NCBI GenBank assembly: GCA_937926545.1
Contig: CALAZW010000066.1
Coordinates: 30,442-94,441, forward strand
Source: an uncultured Helcococcus sp.
GTDB lineage: Bacteria; Bacillota; Clostridia; Tissierellales; Peptoniphilaceae
Direction of reading: 5' to 3'
Length of the DNA stretch: 64,000 bases
The number at the start of each line of letters is the position of its first letter. Position 1 is the stretch's first letter. The translations under genes and the position numbers were made by a program. This document shows, one piece after another, positions 45,318 to 54,118 of the stretch. A model generated the notes under the pieces. That model did not search any database. It saw nothing but the letters and a program-made list of their open reading frames with translations, and was not told the origin of the DNA.

Positions 45318-45899
45318 ATGACACTTAAAGGAACTAAAACAGCAGTAAATCTAATGACAGCATTCGCTGGAGAATCTCAAGCAAGAATGAGATATACATA
45401 CTACGCAAAGGTAGCAAAAAAAGAAGGATATGTTCAAATAAAAAACATATTTGAAGAAACAGCTAGAAACGAAGAAGAACATGCTAAAAGATTCTATAAA
45501 TTCTTAAGAGAAGATTTAGAAAATGAAGCAATCGAAATTAATTGGGCTTACCCAGTAAACTTCGCTGACACTAAGGCTAACTTATTAGCAGCAGCTGAAG
45601 GTGAACACGAAGAATTCGTATCTATGTATCCAGACTTTGCTGATATAGCAGAAGAAGAAGGATTCAAAAAAATAGCTACAGCTTTTAGAGAAATTGCTAA
45701 GGTTGAAGATAGACACGAAAGAAGATTTAGAAAACTTCTTAAAAATATAGAAGAAGACAGAGTATTTGAAAAAGACGAAGTTGTTGAATGGATTTGTGAC
45801 AACTGTGGTTATATATTTGAAGGTAAGGCTGCACCTAAAACATGTCCAGCTTGCTTACATCCACAAGCTCACTTTGAAGTTTGGAAAGAAACTTACTAA
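45318..45899 (+). CDS. Rubrerythrin
   Basis: Diiron peroxidase that removes hydrogen peroxide in anaerobes. The ferritin-like four-helix domain carries ligands in GESQARMRYTYYAKVA, ARNEEEHAKRFY, EGEHEEF and EVEDRHERRF. The C-terminal rubredoxin-like domain has CDNCGY and CPACLHP for a single iron. The 193 residues are standard. GAGGAGGT precedes the ATG. Single-gene transcript with its own terminator. Codon choice favours common AT-rich codons, as in highly expressed genes. Confidence 0.97.
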   Translation: MTLKGTKTAVNLMTAFAGESQARMRYTYYAKVAKKEGYVQIKNIFEETARNEEEHAKRFYKFLREDLENEAIEINWAYPVNFADTKANLLAAAEGEHEEFVSMYPDFADIAEEEGFKKIATAFREIAKVEDRHERRFRKLLKNIEEDRVFEKDEVVEWICDNCGYIFEGKAAPKTCPACLHPQAHFEVWKETY

Positions 45900-45906
45900 A
45901 ATATAC

Positions 45907-45937
45907 AAAAAACCAGATTTATATCTGGTTTTTTTTT
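45907..45937. terminator. Bidirectional terminator between rubrerythrin and C39 peptidase
   Basis: Stem AAAAAACCAGAT / ATCTGGTTTTTT with a short loop and T-runs in both directions. Confidence 0.88.
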
Positions 45938-45939
45938 GT

Positions 45940-46668
45940 CTAATTTATATAGGACCACACCTGAACTATCTGTGGGGCCAGTCTTTCATAAGACCATTTT
46001 TTATTGGAGTTATTTCTACTATTAGGATCATTGATGATAAAATTACTTCCTTCGTAACCTCTAACCACCATCAAATGACCTGTACTGGTAAAATCTCCCT
46101 TTCTAACACTTATTATAAGTAATTTACCATTGTCTAGTTCATACTTCATCATGGACTCACTACCATCCACCAAATTATATTTCAAACCTAGCCAATTAGC
46201 CCCTTCTTCCAGGGCCTTCCAAGCTGTTCCTACGCCATTTATAGCCCAGCCATTTTCTTCAAAATATTTACCCATCCTATAAGGATTCATAGTTTGATCC
46301 TTGGTCAAGCCTACATATACCATGGATAGTGATGTAGGTCCACATCCATCAGTAGCCAGATAGCTATCGTTATAATCTAACATGCCCCACCTTTGATCCC
46401 ATTGAATAAATAAAGGTACAGGGTTTTCCATATCCCCTTCAATATTAATATTTTCAGGACTGTGATTAATTTTATTTAAATCGCCTATTAATTCATAGCT
46501 TTCAGGATTGTTCTTTACCATATTTTTTATCTGATCAGGTATTTGAGCATTCTCAATATATTTTGACCTTTTTACTTGAAAGAAAAATATTAGTCCAATT
46601 ATAACTACCAATAATAAAAGAATTTTTGCAAATAAATTTAATTTTTTCTTAGTTTTTCTTCTAGCCAT
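45940..46668 (-). CDS. Membrane-anchored C39-like cysteine peptidase (paralogue 1)
   Basis: About 242 residues. A very basic N-terminus and one membrane segment (about 12-30) anchor an extracytoplasmic Peptidase_C39_2-type domain. The catalytic cysteine is in DGCGPTSLSMVYVGLT, the histidine in GHLMVVRGYEG, and the Asn/Asp in INDPNSRNN. Substrate unknown. It is 40-50% like its neighbour at 46757 by eye over the C-terminal half (FIQWDQRWG versus FIQWDDRWG). The start at 46668 follows GGAGGTAGAG. It has a separate terminator from the neighbour. Confidence 0.85.
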   Translation of the reverse strand: MARRKTKKKLNLFAKILLLLVVIIGLIFFFQVKRSKYIENAQIPDQIKNMVKNNPESYELIGDLNKINHSPENINIEGDMENPVPLFIQWDQRWGMLDYNDSYLATDGCGPTSLSMVYVGLTKDQTMNPYRMGKYFEENGWAINGVGTAWKALEEGANWLGLKYNLVDGSESMMKYELDNGKLLIISVRKGDFTSTGHLMVVRGYEGSNFIINDPNSRNNSNKKWSYERLAPQIVQVWSYIN

Positions 46669-46727
46669 CTCTACCTCCACTATTCTTTATAATATCATAA
46701 GCTGGCAAAGATAGTTTAACATTTTTG

Positions 46728-46761
46728 TAATAAAATAATCAGAAGTAACCTTCTGATTATT
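46728..46761 (-). terminator. Terminator after C39 peptidase paralogue 2
   Basis: Stem AATAATCAGAAG / CTTCTGATTATT with a GTTA loop; the stop codon of the peptidase gene lies in the arm. The T-rich stretch follows on the minus strand. Confidence 0.8.
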
Positions 46762-47647
46762 TACCTAGGGCCCAGGCCGCCTTTATTTGTGGCATTAAGC
46801 TATCAAAGGTCCATGTTTTAGCACTATTGATTAAACTATTGGAATCGTGAACCTTATAGCCTTCTTCATTATAGTCTACCACCAAGATAAAGTGGCCTCC
46901 ATTGGTAAAGTCTCCAGGTCCCACATTTAATACAATATATTTACCCTGGTCTAGACTTTCTTTAAATATATTATTATCCACATATATCATCTCTGATGTT
47001 AGGCCTAAATCAGTGGCTCCCTTTTGGAATAAATCCCAGGTAGAGCCTTCATTTATAACCCCATAGCCATTTTGTTCAGCATACTGGGACATTTTATAAG
47101 GATCCATGGATAAATCTCCTGTCAAACCCGTATAGGCCATGGATAGGGCTGTAGGGCCACATCCTGATATACCTACTATGGATTCTATAAAGGGCATATA
47201 TCCCCACCTGTCATCCCACTGGATAAATAAGGGTACCTCACCAGTCACATAATCATGGGATATATCTATTTTACTAGGATCTAGGTTTCTTTCTGGATAT
47301 TTAATTACAAAGTCTATTGTTTCTGGATATCTTTCAGCCATTTCCTTTAAGAATCTTGGATAGTCCTCTATAAGCTTTAACTTGTCATTAAAAGTTACAG
47401 GTTTTTCTTCCTCCAAGTTTTCCTTTTCTTCTTCAATCTTTTTATCGACTTCTTCCTCTTCTTTTTTCTCCTCTTTGCCAACGGCTTCTATAGGTTTTTC
47501 CTGGCTTGGACCTATTTTTTTCTTAGCCATGCTATAAATAAAAATTAATCCCAGGATAAAAAATAAGATAATAACTATAGCCTTTATTCTAGATTGTTTT
47601 CTTTTTCTATTTGTCTTGGCGGCAATGTATCGTTTCTTCTTATCCAT
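46757..47647 (-). CDS. Membrane-anchored C39-like cysteine peptidase (paralogue 2)
   Basis: A 296-residue protein: basic N-terminus, membrane segment (about 23-41), then a Glu/Lys-rich, probably coiled or disordered linker (about 50-90). The C39-like domain has Cys in GCGPTALSMAYTGLTG, His in GGHFILVVDY and Asp/Asn in VHDSNSL. Compared with paralogue 1 the linker is longer. It lies 2 bases after a DUF3783-like gene. Likely acts on the outer face of the membrane, perhaps on wall or peptide substrates; this is inference. Confidence 0.85.
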   Translation of the reverse strand: MDKKKRYIAAKTNRKRKQSRIKAIVIILFFILGLIFIYSMAKKKIGPSQEKPIEAVGKEEKKEEEEVDKKIEEEKENLEEEKPVTFNDKLKLIEDYPRFLKEMAERYPETIDFVIKYPERNLDPSKIDISHDYVTGEVPLFIQWDDRWGYMPFIESIVGISGCGPTALSMAYTGLTGDLSMDPYKMSQYAEQNGYGVINEGSTWDLFQKGATDLGLTSEMIYVDNNIFKESLDQGKYIVLNVGPGDFTNGGHFILVVDYNEEGYKVHDSNSLINSAKTWTFDSLMPQIKAAWALGK

Positions 47648-47648
47648 A

Positions 47649-48212
47649 TTATTCTTTCATAATAGCCTTGTTAACTTCAATTGCTAAATTATTATATATG
47701 GTTTTTAACTCTTCAAAGTCAAATTCTTGTGGATGCATATAGTCGTCTGCTGCTTCCAAGGCTTCCTTTAATTTATCATTTCCTTGACCTGCCGCTAGAA
47801 TTTCATTGGCTACAGCAGATGCTCTACGAAGTTGAGTATAAAGACTCATAACCTCATGTTCCAATTTATTTTCACCAAATAAATAGTTTAAGGTCCACTT
47901 AATGTTGTTTTTTGTAAGTAGGGCCTTGTTAGGGAAATATAAACCCACTTCTTTTAAATCTTGGATAAAGTCATATAGGTCATCATTTTTTATATTTACA
48001 AATAAGATGAACTCAATATCATAGGCCTTATCCTCTGATTCTACTAGTTCATAACCCTTTTCTCCGATTAGGGCTCCAACTTGTGAATCCAATTGGTTAT
48101 CATGGGCTTCAATTATTCCATATTGGTATTTTTCAGCCATTTCAGTGAATTTTTCTAACCTTTCTCCCTTTATGCCATAAATAAGCATAAACTTTTCTTT
48201 ATTATCTATCAT
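47649..48212 (-). CDS. DUF3783-like protein of unknown function
   Basis: A 187-residue soluble protein. The middle part (LLTKNNIKWTLNYLFGENKLEHEVM, split across strand and helix) resembles the DUF3783 domain, a small domain of unknown function. The C-terminal part is helical (about 125-187). AAGGAG precedes the ATG. It lies between ybaK and a C39 peptidase in the maf operon. No motif suggests a catalytic role. Confidence 0.65.
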   Translation of the reverse strand: MIDNKEKFMLIYGIKGERLEKFTEMAEKYQYGIIEAHDNQLDSQVGALIGEKGYELVESEDKAYDIEFILFVNIKNDDLYDFIQDLKEVGLYFPNKALLTKNNIKWTLNYLFGENKLEHEVMSLYTQLRRASAVANEILAAGQGNDKLKEALEAADDYMHPQEFDFEELKTIYNNLAIEVNKAIMKE

Positions 48213-48222
48213 ATTAACTCCT

Positions 48223-48693
48223 TTATTTTATTATATCTCCTATATTATAGGCCAAAATCTTTTTTAATTCATCTATTGATATCTTTACCTGGAATCCTAT
48301 CTTTCCCCCACTAAATATAAGGTAATCCAAGTTTTCAACAGATGAATCTATGATGGTTGGAAGGTCCTTTTTCATGCCCAAGGGAGAACATCCTCCATGA
48401 ACATAGCCTGTAGTTTTTAATAGGTCCTTGGCAGGCAACATATGAATGTTTTTTTCACCTAGTAAATTAGATAGCTTTTTTAAGTCCAATTCTTCCCCTA
48501 CTGGTAGCAGGGCCACATAAAGATTATCCTCCTTGGATTTTACTACCAAGGTCTTAAATACATTTTCTACCGGATAGCCTATTTTTTTCGCCACAGACTG
48601 GCCATCAATAAAGCCGTCCTTCTTATCATACTCTATAGGCTTATAGCTTATTTCTTCAGCATCTAAAAGCCTCATAACATTTGTTTTTTTCAT
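48223..48693 (-). CDS. ybaK: Cys-tRNA(Pro)/Cys-tRNA(Cys) deacylase YbaK/EbsC
   Basis: Trans-editing enzyme that hydrolyses mischarged Cys-tRNA(Pro). The 156 residues match YbaK: KTNVMRLLDAEEISY at the N-terminus, KTLVVK followed by a strand, and the GYVHGGCSPLGMKK loop typical of the family. AGGGGAAGT precedes the ATG. Confidence 0.92.
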   Translation of the reverse strand: MKKTNVMRLLDAEEISYKPIEYDKKDGFIDGQSVAKKIGYPVENVFKTLVVKSKEDNLYVALLPVGEELDLKKLSNLLGEKNIHMLPAKDLLKTTGYVHGGCSPLGMKKDLPTIIDSSVENLDYLIFSGGKIGFQVKISIDELKKILAYNIGDIIK

Positions 48694-48701
48694 TACTTCC
48701 C

Positions 48702-49214
48702 CTAGTCTATAAATTCAAATACTTCTCTTCTTTCCTTTGCCTTTGGATATTGATCATAATTGCCTAGAGCCAACATTCCATAGACTAAATGGTTTTCTGG
48801 AATATTAAAGTCATTTAATAGGCCTCTTATATCCCTATCATCACATATTCCCCTTAATTGATTGATCCAACAACTTCCTATTTCCAAGGATGTTGATGCT
48901 ATCATCATATTTTGCATGGCTGTTGCCGTATCAATCTCTCCCATTTCTATATCTCTGTCAACAGAAACTATAACCATGGCATCTGCATTATAAAAGTTAT
49001 ACTTGTGTATTTCCAAGGTTTTTCCTATGGCCTTTTCCAGTTTCTCCATATTTTCTCCTTGGATGATGGTGAATTTTCTTTTTTGTAGATTTTTAGCTGT
49101 TGGTGAATCTATACCACACCTTACAATAAGTTCAATATCCTCTCTTTTTAAGCTTAGATCATTAAACTTTTTTACACTTCTTCTATTTAAAATATCTTTA
49201 ATTGTAGTATTCAT
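48702..49214 (-). CDS. Nitroreductase family protein
   Basis: FMN-dependent oxidoreductase of 170 residues. The N-terminal RRSVKKF, the PTAKNLQKRKFTII segment, and GSCWINQL plus the C-terminal ALGNYDQYP are nitroreductase-family motifs. Natural substrate unknown. TAGGAGGT precedes the ATG. Confidence 0.9.
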   Translation of the reverse strand: MNTTIKDILNRRSVKKFNDLSLKREDIELIVRCGIDSPTAKNLQKRKFTIIQGENMEKLEKAIGKTLEIHKYNFYNADAMVIVSVDRDIEMGEIDTATAMQNMMIASTSLEIGSCWINQLRGICDDRDIRGLLNDFNIPENHLVYGMLALGNYDQYPKAKERREVFEFID

Positions 49215-49222
49215 ACAACCTC

Positions 49223-49873
49223 CTAATTTAATATATAAAAATATGCAATATAATTAATTGCTAAGTTTGCAAACATATGAACCAAGTAGGACAGATAAAG
49301 ATTATCTGATTTGCTGTCTAGTAGGTTAAAAAATAGACCTGCTAAAAAAAGTCCTGCCAGGGCCAGTAAAAATATAAGGGGATTAAACCATCCTCTCATA
49401 ATAGCCATATGATAAAGGGCAAATATTAAGGCCCCTTCCCAACCCCAGGATTTATCCTTGCCCAGGTTCAAATATCCCAGGCCCCTAAAGATAAATTCTT
49501 CTAAAAAAGAGTTTACTAGGGCTATATATAGGGCTACTCCAAGAAAGTTTTTCTTCTTTACCCCCATGTTTTCTTCCAACTTAAGTCCCACTTGATCAAA
49601 TTCTATAAGGCTTCCAAAAACCATATAGCCTAATACTATTAAAATAAAAACCAAAAGACCTAGTATAAAATATCTAGCCAGCTTCTTCTTATTTATGGTA
49701 AATAGTCTTTCAAAATTAATATAGTCATATTTAACATTAAAAAGCAAGGGTAGAACTAGAAAAATAACCAGTTTATAAAGGGCTTTTTCCATATAGCTCT
49801 TGGCTATAAAAACTTCCACCAGGCCCATAAGGCCTGATAGAACAATTATTAAAAGCAAACTCTTTTTTTTCAT
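49223..49873 (-). CDS. CPBP-family intramembrane metalloprotease (CAAX protease-like)
   Basis: A 216-residue membrane protein with about six hydrophobic segments. The CPBP/Abi motifs are present: EEFIFRGLGYL (EExxxR), ALYHMAIMR and a late HMFANLAIN. Members cleave membrane-associated peptides; some confer bacteriocin immunity. The start overlaps the maf stop by 4 bases (ATGA). Confidence 0.9.
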   Translation of the reverse strand: MKKKSLLLIIVLSGLMGLVEVFIAKSYMEKALYKLVIFLVLPLLFNVKYDYINFERLFTINKKKLARYFILGLLVFILIVLGYMVFGSLIEFDQVGLKLEENMGVKKKNFLGVALYIALVNSFLEEFIFRGLGYLNLGKDKSWGWEGALIFALYHMAIMRGWFNPLIFLLALAGLFLAGLFFNLLDSKSDNLYLSYLVHMFANLAINYIAYFYILN

Positions 49874-50457
49874 TTCTCCACCAAAATTTTATTTATTTTT
49901 CCGATAGATAGGCCTATTATACTGTAGTAGTCACCTTCTATTGAATCAATAAATAAGGCTCCCCTATCTTGTATTCCATAGGATCCTGCCTTGTCCAAGG
50001 GCTTGAAGTCCCTTATATACTTATCCACCAGGGCCAAACTATAGCTGTCCCTATCTATAAACTTAACTTGGGAAACCACGGAAAAAACATGGTTTTGATC
50101 TGGCCCTAAAAGGGCCGTTGCCGTTACCACCTGGTGGGTTTTTCCCAAAAGAAATTCAAGCATTTCTCTTGCTTCATCCTCATCTCCAGGCTTACCCATA
50201 ATCCTATCTTGACAGATTACCAAGGTATCAGAAGCCAAAACCTCCTCTTTTCTTTGCCTATAGATATGATTGGCCTTCTCATAGGCTAGAGCCTCTATGG
50301 CCTCTTGAATTCTTTCCAGGTAGGTTTCTTTTTTTGACTTATCAAAAGTTCGATTAAAATAATAATTTTCATCTATATCTGCTGGTACTACTTCAAAATC
50401 ATCTACTATATAGGATAGTAGTTCCCTTCTTCTTGGTGATTTACTGGCTAATATCAT
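49870..50457 (-). CDS. maf: Maf-family nucleotide pyrophosphatase
   Basis: House-cleaning NTP pyrophosphatase of 195 residues that hydrolyses non-canonical or dTTP/UTP nucleotides. The N-terminal ASKSPRRRELL is the family signature; LASDTLVICQ, GKPGDEDEA and the DKAGSYGIQD segments follow. It is first in a minus-strand run maf-CPBP-nitroreductase-ybaK-DUF3783-C39. AAAGGAG precedes the ATG; a weak TGGTAAAAT extended -10 lies near 50480. Confidence 0.95.
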   Translation of the reverse strand: MILASKSPRRRELLSYIVDDFEVVPADIDENYYFNRTFDKSKKETYLERIQEAIEALAYEKANHIYRQRKEEVLASDTLVICQDRIMGKPGDEDEAREMLEFLLGKTHQVVTATALLGPDQNHVFSVVSQVKFIDRDSYSLALVDKYIRDFKPLDKAGSYGIQDRGALFIDSIEGDYYSIIGLSIGKINKILVEK

Positions 50458-50503
50458 ACTAGTCTCCTTTACATATAGATATATTTTACCATATATTTTC
50501 CAA

Positions 50504-50534
50504 TAAAAAAATAAGGCATCTTCATGCCTTATTT
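50504..50534 (-). terminator. Terminator of the rnf operon
   Basis: Stem AAATAAGGCAT / ATGCCTTATTT with a GAAG tetraloop and a seven-T run on the minus strand, just after rnfB. Confidence 0.9.
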
Positions 50535-50549
50535 CTTCTTTATATTTTA

Positions 50550-51389
50550 TTATGCTTCAACTGTTTCTTCTTTAGCTAAAATTTGAGCCTTTAGATCTTC
50601 ATCTATATAAATACATTTACCAGGACATTTTTCACTGGCCTTAACTGCATTTTCAATATTGAAGTCATCTCCATATTTAACCTTAGCCAACTTGCCATCC
50701 ATTTCAAATTCATTTGGAGCAAGTCTAACACAAATACCACATCCGATACAGCCTGTTGAGCATGAATCTTTTACTTTTTTACCAAATTCTGGATTACTAC
50801 ATTTTACAACAACTTCTTGTTCATAAGGTAACAATTGAATTATATTTTTTGGACAAATGTTAATACATTTCTTACATGCTACACATTTTTCCTTGTCTAC
50901 AATTGCCACGCCATTTTCTATCTTGATAGCACCGTATTCACATTGTGTAACACAAGTACCACATCCGATACAACCATGTTCACATGATTTACAACTACCT
51001 AAAGAAGCTATTGTTCTACAGTCGTTTATTCCCTTATAGTCAAATACTTCACTGGTATGATCAAGGCTTCCTTGACACATTACTGTAGCTACCATTCTTT
51101 CAGCTTCCACTGAATCTTGACCTAATACACTAGCTATGTCATCAGCCACTTTTTGGCCTCCAACCAAGCATCCTGTAATAGGTGCCTTGCCTTCTGCTAC
51201 TGCCTTGGCAAATCCATCACAACCTGGGTAACCACAGGCTCCACAGTTTGCTCCTGGCAATGCTTCACGTACTTTTTCTTGCGTTTCATCAACTGGCACT
51301 GCAAAGTAAGATGAAGCAAATCCTAGGATGGTAGCAAATATAGCTCCCATCGCTCCCAATGTTACTACTGGTATTAATATATCTCCCAT
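50550..51389 (-). CDS. rnfB: Electron transport complex subunit RnfB
   Basis: Multi-cluster ferredoxin subunit that accepts electrons from reduced ferredoxin. One N-terminal membrane segment, then a CGACGYPGC [4Fe-4S] motif (around 46-54), two bacterial ferredoxin motifs (CIGCGTCVTQC and CVACKKCINIC) and an extra C-terminal CIGCGICV cluster region. The 279 residues agree with the longer clostridial RnfB. Last gene of rnfCDGEAB, as in Acetobacterium. AAGGAGGAGC precedes the ATG. Confidence 0.97.
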   Translation of the reverse strand: MGDILIPVVTLGAMGAIFATILGFASSYFAVPVDETQEKVREALPGANCGACGYPGCDGFAKAVAEGKAPITGCLVGGQKVADDIASVLGQDSVEAERMVATVMCQGSLDHTSEVFDYKGINDCRTIASLGSCKSCEHGCIGCGTCVTQCEYGAIKIENGVAIVDKEKCVACKKCINICPKNIIQLLPYEQEVVVKCSNPEFGKKVKDSCSTGCIGCGICVRLAPNEFEMDGKLAKVKYGDDFNIENAVKASEKCPGKCIYIDEDLKAQILAKEETVEA

Positions 51390-51399
51390 TTGCTCCTCC

Positions 51400-51972
51400 T
51401 TAAATTAAACCGTTAAATCCAAAGAAGGCAATTGACATTAAACCTAATGATAATAAGGCAATAGGCACTCCCTTGAATGATTCTGGTGTATCTACTAATT
51501 CATATTTTTCTCTAATAGCTGACAATAAAACTAGCGCTAGAGTAAAACCTACAGAAGCTGAGATACCACTGATGATTGTTTCTAAAATTGTATAGCCCTT
51601 GTCTACGTTTAAGATAGCTACCCCTAAAACAACACAGTTGGTTGTTATCAATGGAAGGAATACTCCCAAGGCATTATATAGGGATGGTGATACCTTCTTT
51701 AATACCATTTCTACAAATTGTACTAGAGAGGCAATTACCAAAATAAAGGCTATAGTTCTTAAATATACTAGATCATGTTTTACTAAAACTAGATCGTTTA
51801 TTAACTTTGTTATTACTGAGGCTAGGGTTATTACGAAAGTAACAGCCATACCCATTCCTACTGCTGTGGAGGTTTTCTTTGATACTCCAAGTGCTGGACA
51901 TATTCCTAAGAATTGAGCTAATACAAAGTTATTTACAAATATTGATCCTACGATTATATGTATTAAATTCAT
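51400..51972 (-). CDS. rnfA: Electron transport complex subunit RnfA
   Basis: Integral membrane subunit of 190 residues with six hydrophobic segments. The start NLIHIIVGSIFVNNFVLAQFLG and the internal LGVFLPLITTNCVVLG are diagnostic; the latter cysteine helps hold an intramembrane iron-sulfur cluster shared with RnfE. The inverted-topology relative RnfE follows the same pattern. AGGAGGTAGG precedes the ATG. Confidence 0.97.
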   Translation of the reverse strand: MNLIHIIVGSIFVNNFVLAQFLGICPALGVSKKTSTAVGMGMAVTFVITLASVITKLINDLVLVKHDLVYLRTIAFILVIASLVQFVEMVLKKVSPSLYNALGVFLPLITTNCVVLGVAILNVDKGYTILETIISGISASVGFTLALVLLSAIREKYELVDTPESFKGVPIALLSLGLMSIAFFGFNGLI

Positions 51973-51982
51973 TTCCTACCTC

Positions 51983-52576
51983 CTATGCTTTTTTTCTATT
52001 GGACATCCAATTGGTGAATGCCACAAAGAATCCTAATAGTATAAATGCTGACGGAGCTTGCTTAAGAATAGTTAAACTATAGTCTGCAGGAAATACTTGG
52101 TGACCATAAATTGCACCAGTTCCCAAAAGCTCTCTTATAAAGGCAAGTACTACTATTACTAGTCCATATCCTAAACCATTTGCCAAACCATCTATGATTG
52201 ATAAACCCATAGAGTTTTTGGAAGCAAATGATTCTGCTCTTGCTAAAATTACACAGTTTACAACTATAAGTGGTAAGAATATTCCTAAAGTGTTAAATAA
52301 TGATGGCAAGTATGCCTTTAACACCATTTCAATGATAGTTACGAATGTTGCAATTATAACTATATAGGCTGGTATTCTTACTTCATTAGGTATAAATTTT
52401 CTAAGTAATGACACTACTAAGTTTGATGCCATTAATACGAAAATAACTGCTGCTGCCATCCCGATAGCACCTTCTAAGGTTGATGAAACAGCAAGTACAG
52501 AACATAGTCCAACTGTTTGATTTAATACTGGATTGTTTTTAAATAATCCATCTCTAAACATGTTTTTTATCTTCAT
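51983..52576 (-). CDS. rnfE: Electron transport complex subunit RnfE
   Basis: Membrane subunit of 197 residues, homologous to RnfA with opposite topology. Visible: FKNNPVLNQTVGLCSVLAVSS with a ligand cysteine, and LGIFLPLIVVNCVILAR with the second. Together with RnfA and RnfD it carries electrons across the membrane and couples this to Na+ or H+ export. AGGAGGAAG precedes the ATG. Confidence 0.97.
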   Translation of the reverse strand: MKIKNMFRDGLFKNNPVLNQTVGLCSVLAVSSTLEGAIGMAAAVIFVLMASNLVVSLLRKFIPNEVRIPAYIVIIATFVTIIEMVLKAYLPSLFNTLGIFLPLIVVNCVILARAESFASKNSMGLSIIDGLANGLGYGLVIVVLAFIRELLGTGAIYGHQVFPADYSLTILKQAPSAFILLGFFVAFTNWMSNRKKA

Positions 52577-52585
52577 ATCTTCCTC

Positions 52586-54118
52586 CTATTTCACCAAGGT
52601 TTTAAATGCTTCTAGGGCTGCATTTAATCCTTCTGTCATTCCGTCTGTAGTATGTGTAGCTCCTGAGATAGCTTGAATTTCATTGTCTGCTGATGGGCTA
52701 TCCTTAGATTTTATTTCATCTAATTTAGATAGATCCTTACCTACAACTGAATTTTTATAAGCTTCTTCTTCTATAGCAGCACCGAAATCTGGAGTTTCAG
52801 AATGTTTTGCTATGGCAAAATCTTCTATAACGCCGTCCTTGTTAACAAGTAAAACAAAGTTTATTTTTCCTGCAAAACCAGGTGCACTAACATCCATGAT
52901 ATAGCCTATTTCTTCACCGTCTTTTTTTGCGCTTTCAATATTTGTTACCTTGTCATTTGTTTCAACGCCTTCTATTGCTTCACTTTCATCTATCTTGTCA
53001 AAGATATCAGCATAATTTACTGCCGGTGCATTAGCATCCTTTGATTCTTCTTCTATTAATGCATTGATATCTAATTCTAGACTACCTTCTTCCTTGGCTT
53101 GTTTTAAGGCTTCCACAGCTGCATTCAAGGCTTCTTTCATACCATTTGATGTAACTGTTGCACCTGAGATTAATAAGATATGACTATCTTTCTTTGGTGT
53201 TGCTTTTATTTTTACTGGTTTAGCTAAAGACTTACCTATAATATTATTTTGGTAGGTTTCTGTTTCAATAGCTGCTCCAAAGTCTGGTGTTTCACCATGT
53301 GATGGTAGGGCAAATGAAACTATTTTCTTGTCATTGTCTACTCCCAATAAAATGTTAATATCTCCGCCAAATCCTTGACCTACTACTTGTACTATCTTAC
53401 CTAGGTGTTCTTCTCCCTTATAAGCATCTACGATTTTTACTACGCCATCTTTTAAGATTTTTCCTTCTTCATCTTCTAAATCCATAAATTTATTAGCTTG
53501 AGGGAATAGATCTGCATAGTATTTAGCATAAGTCTTTGGCTTTGGAGCTTCCATAGGTCCTATTTCATCTGATAATTCAGACATTTTTAAGGCAACTTCT
53601 TGGAAACCACCTGTCATAGCCTTGGTTGTTACTGTTGCTCCTGATAAGGCGTGGATTTCACCAGCGTCCTTGTTTCCTTGGCCTGAACTTACCCCTTTGG
53701 ATATATCTGCTCCAGTAACTCCATCTATAAATTCATCTTCTTCAATTCTTGAACCATAACTCTTTGTTTCTGAGTGGGTCAAGGCTTTAAATCCTTGTAC
53801 TACACCAGCGTTATCAACTCCCATGATATATGAAATATCTCCGCCGAAACCGCCCTTGGCAATACCCTTAAATACATAACCGATTTGGTTAGAACCATCA
53901 GTTACTTCTATTACTTCTTCTATATAATCATTCACGTCTTCTTCGATGGTATTGAATTCTTTTCCATCTGGATAGGCTTGTGAATAAGCTTCTATAAACT
54001 CTTCTTTTTGTCTAGCTTCTATTACAGGCTTAGTAGCTTGATTAGTAAGTCCAAGTACTAGAGCTGATACAGCAGCTATAACAAATAATTTGATTGCTAA
54101 TATAGGTGTCTTTTTCAT
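52586..54118 (-). CDS. rnfG: Electron transport complex subunit RnfG with three FMN-binding domains
   Basis: Extracytoplasmic flavoprotein subunit. One N-terminal membrane segment (about 5-25) is followed by three tandem FMN-bind domains: about 36-180, 196-340 and 365-508. Each carries the flavinylation motif: SGATVT at 159-164, SGATVT at 318-323 and SGATHT at 485-490. ApbE would attach FMN by phosphoester to the threonine. Usual RnfG proteins are near 200 residues with one site; this one has 510. Domains 2 and 3 share HGETPDFGAAIE/HSETPDFGAAIE. Domain 1 has HSETKSYGSRIE. The start overlaps the rnfD stop as TAATG. Confidence 0.93.
   Translation of the reverse strand: MKKTPILAIKLFVIAAVSALVLGLTNQATKPVIEARQKEEFIEAYSQAYPDGKEFNTIEEDVNDYIEEVIEVTDGSNQIGYVFKGIAKGGFGGDISYIMGVDNAGVVQGFKALTHSETKSYGSRIEEDEFIDGVTGADISKGVSSGQGNKDAGEIHALSGATVTTKAMTGGFQEVALKMSELSDEIGPMEAPKPKTYAKYYADLFPQANKFMDLEDEEGKILKDGVVKIVDAYKGEEHLGKIVQVVGQGFGGDINILLGVDNDKKIVSFALPSHGETPDFGAAIETETYQNNIIGKSLAKPVKIKATPKKDSHILLISGATVTSNGMKEALNAAVEALKQAKEEGSLELDINALIEEESKDANAPAVNYADIFDKIDESEAIEGVETNDKVTNIESAKKDGEEIGYIMDVSAPGFAGKINFVLLVNKDGVIEDFAIAKHSETPDFGAAIEEEAYKNSVVGKDLSKLDEIKSKDSPSADNEIQAISGATHTTDGMTEGLNAALEAFKTLVK

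Noticed and set aside
45766..46122. 118-codon plus-strand frame running from rubrerythrin into the C39 gene
   Set aside because: It crosses a strong bidirectional terminator and overlaps two well-supported genes in other frames.
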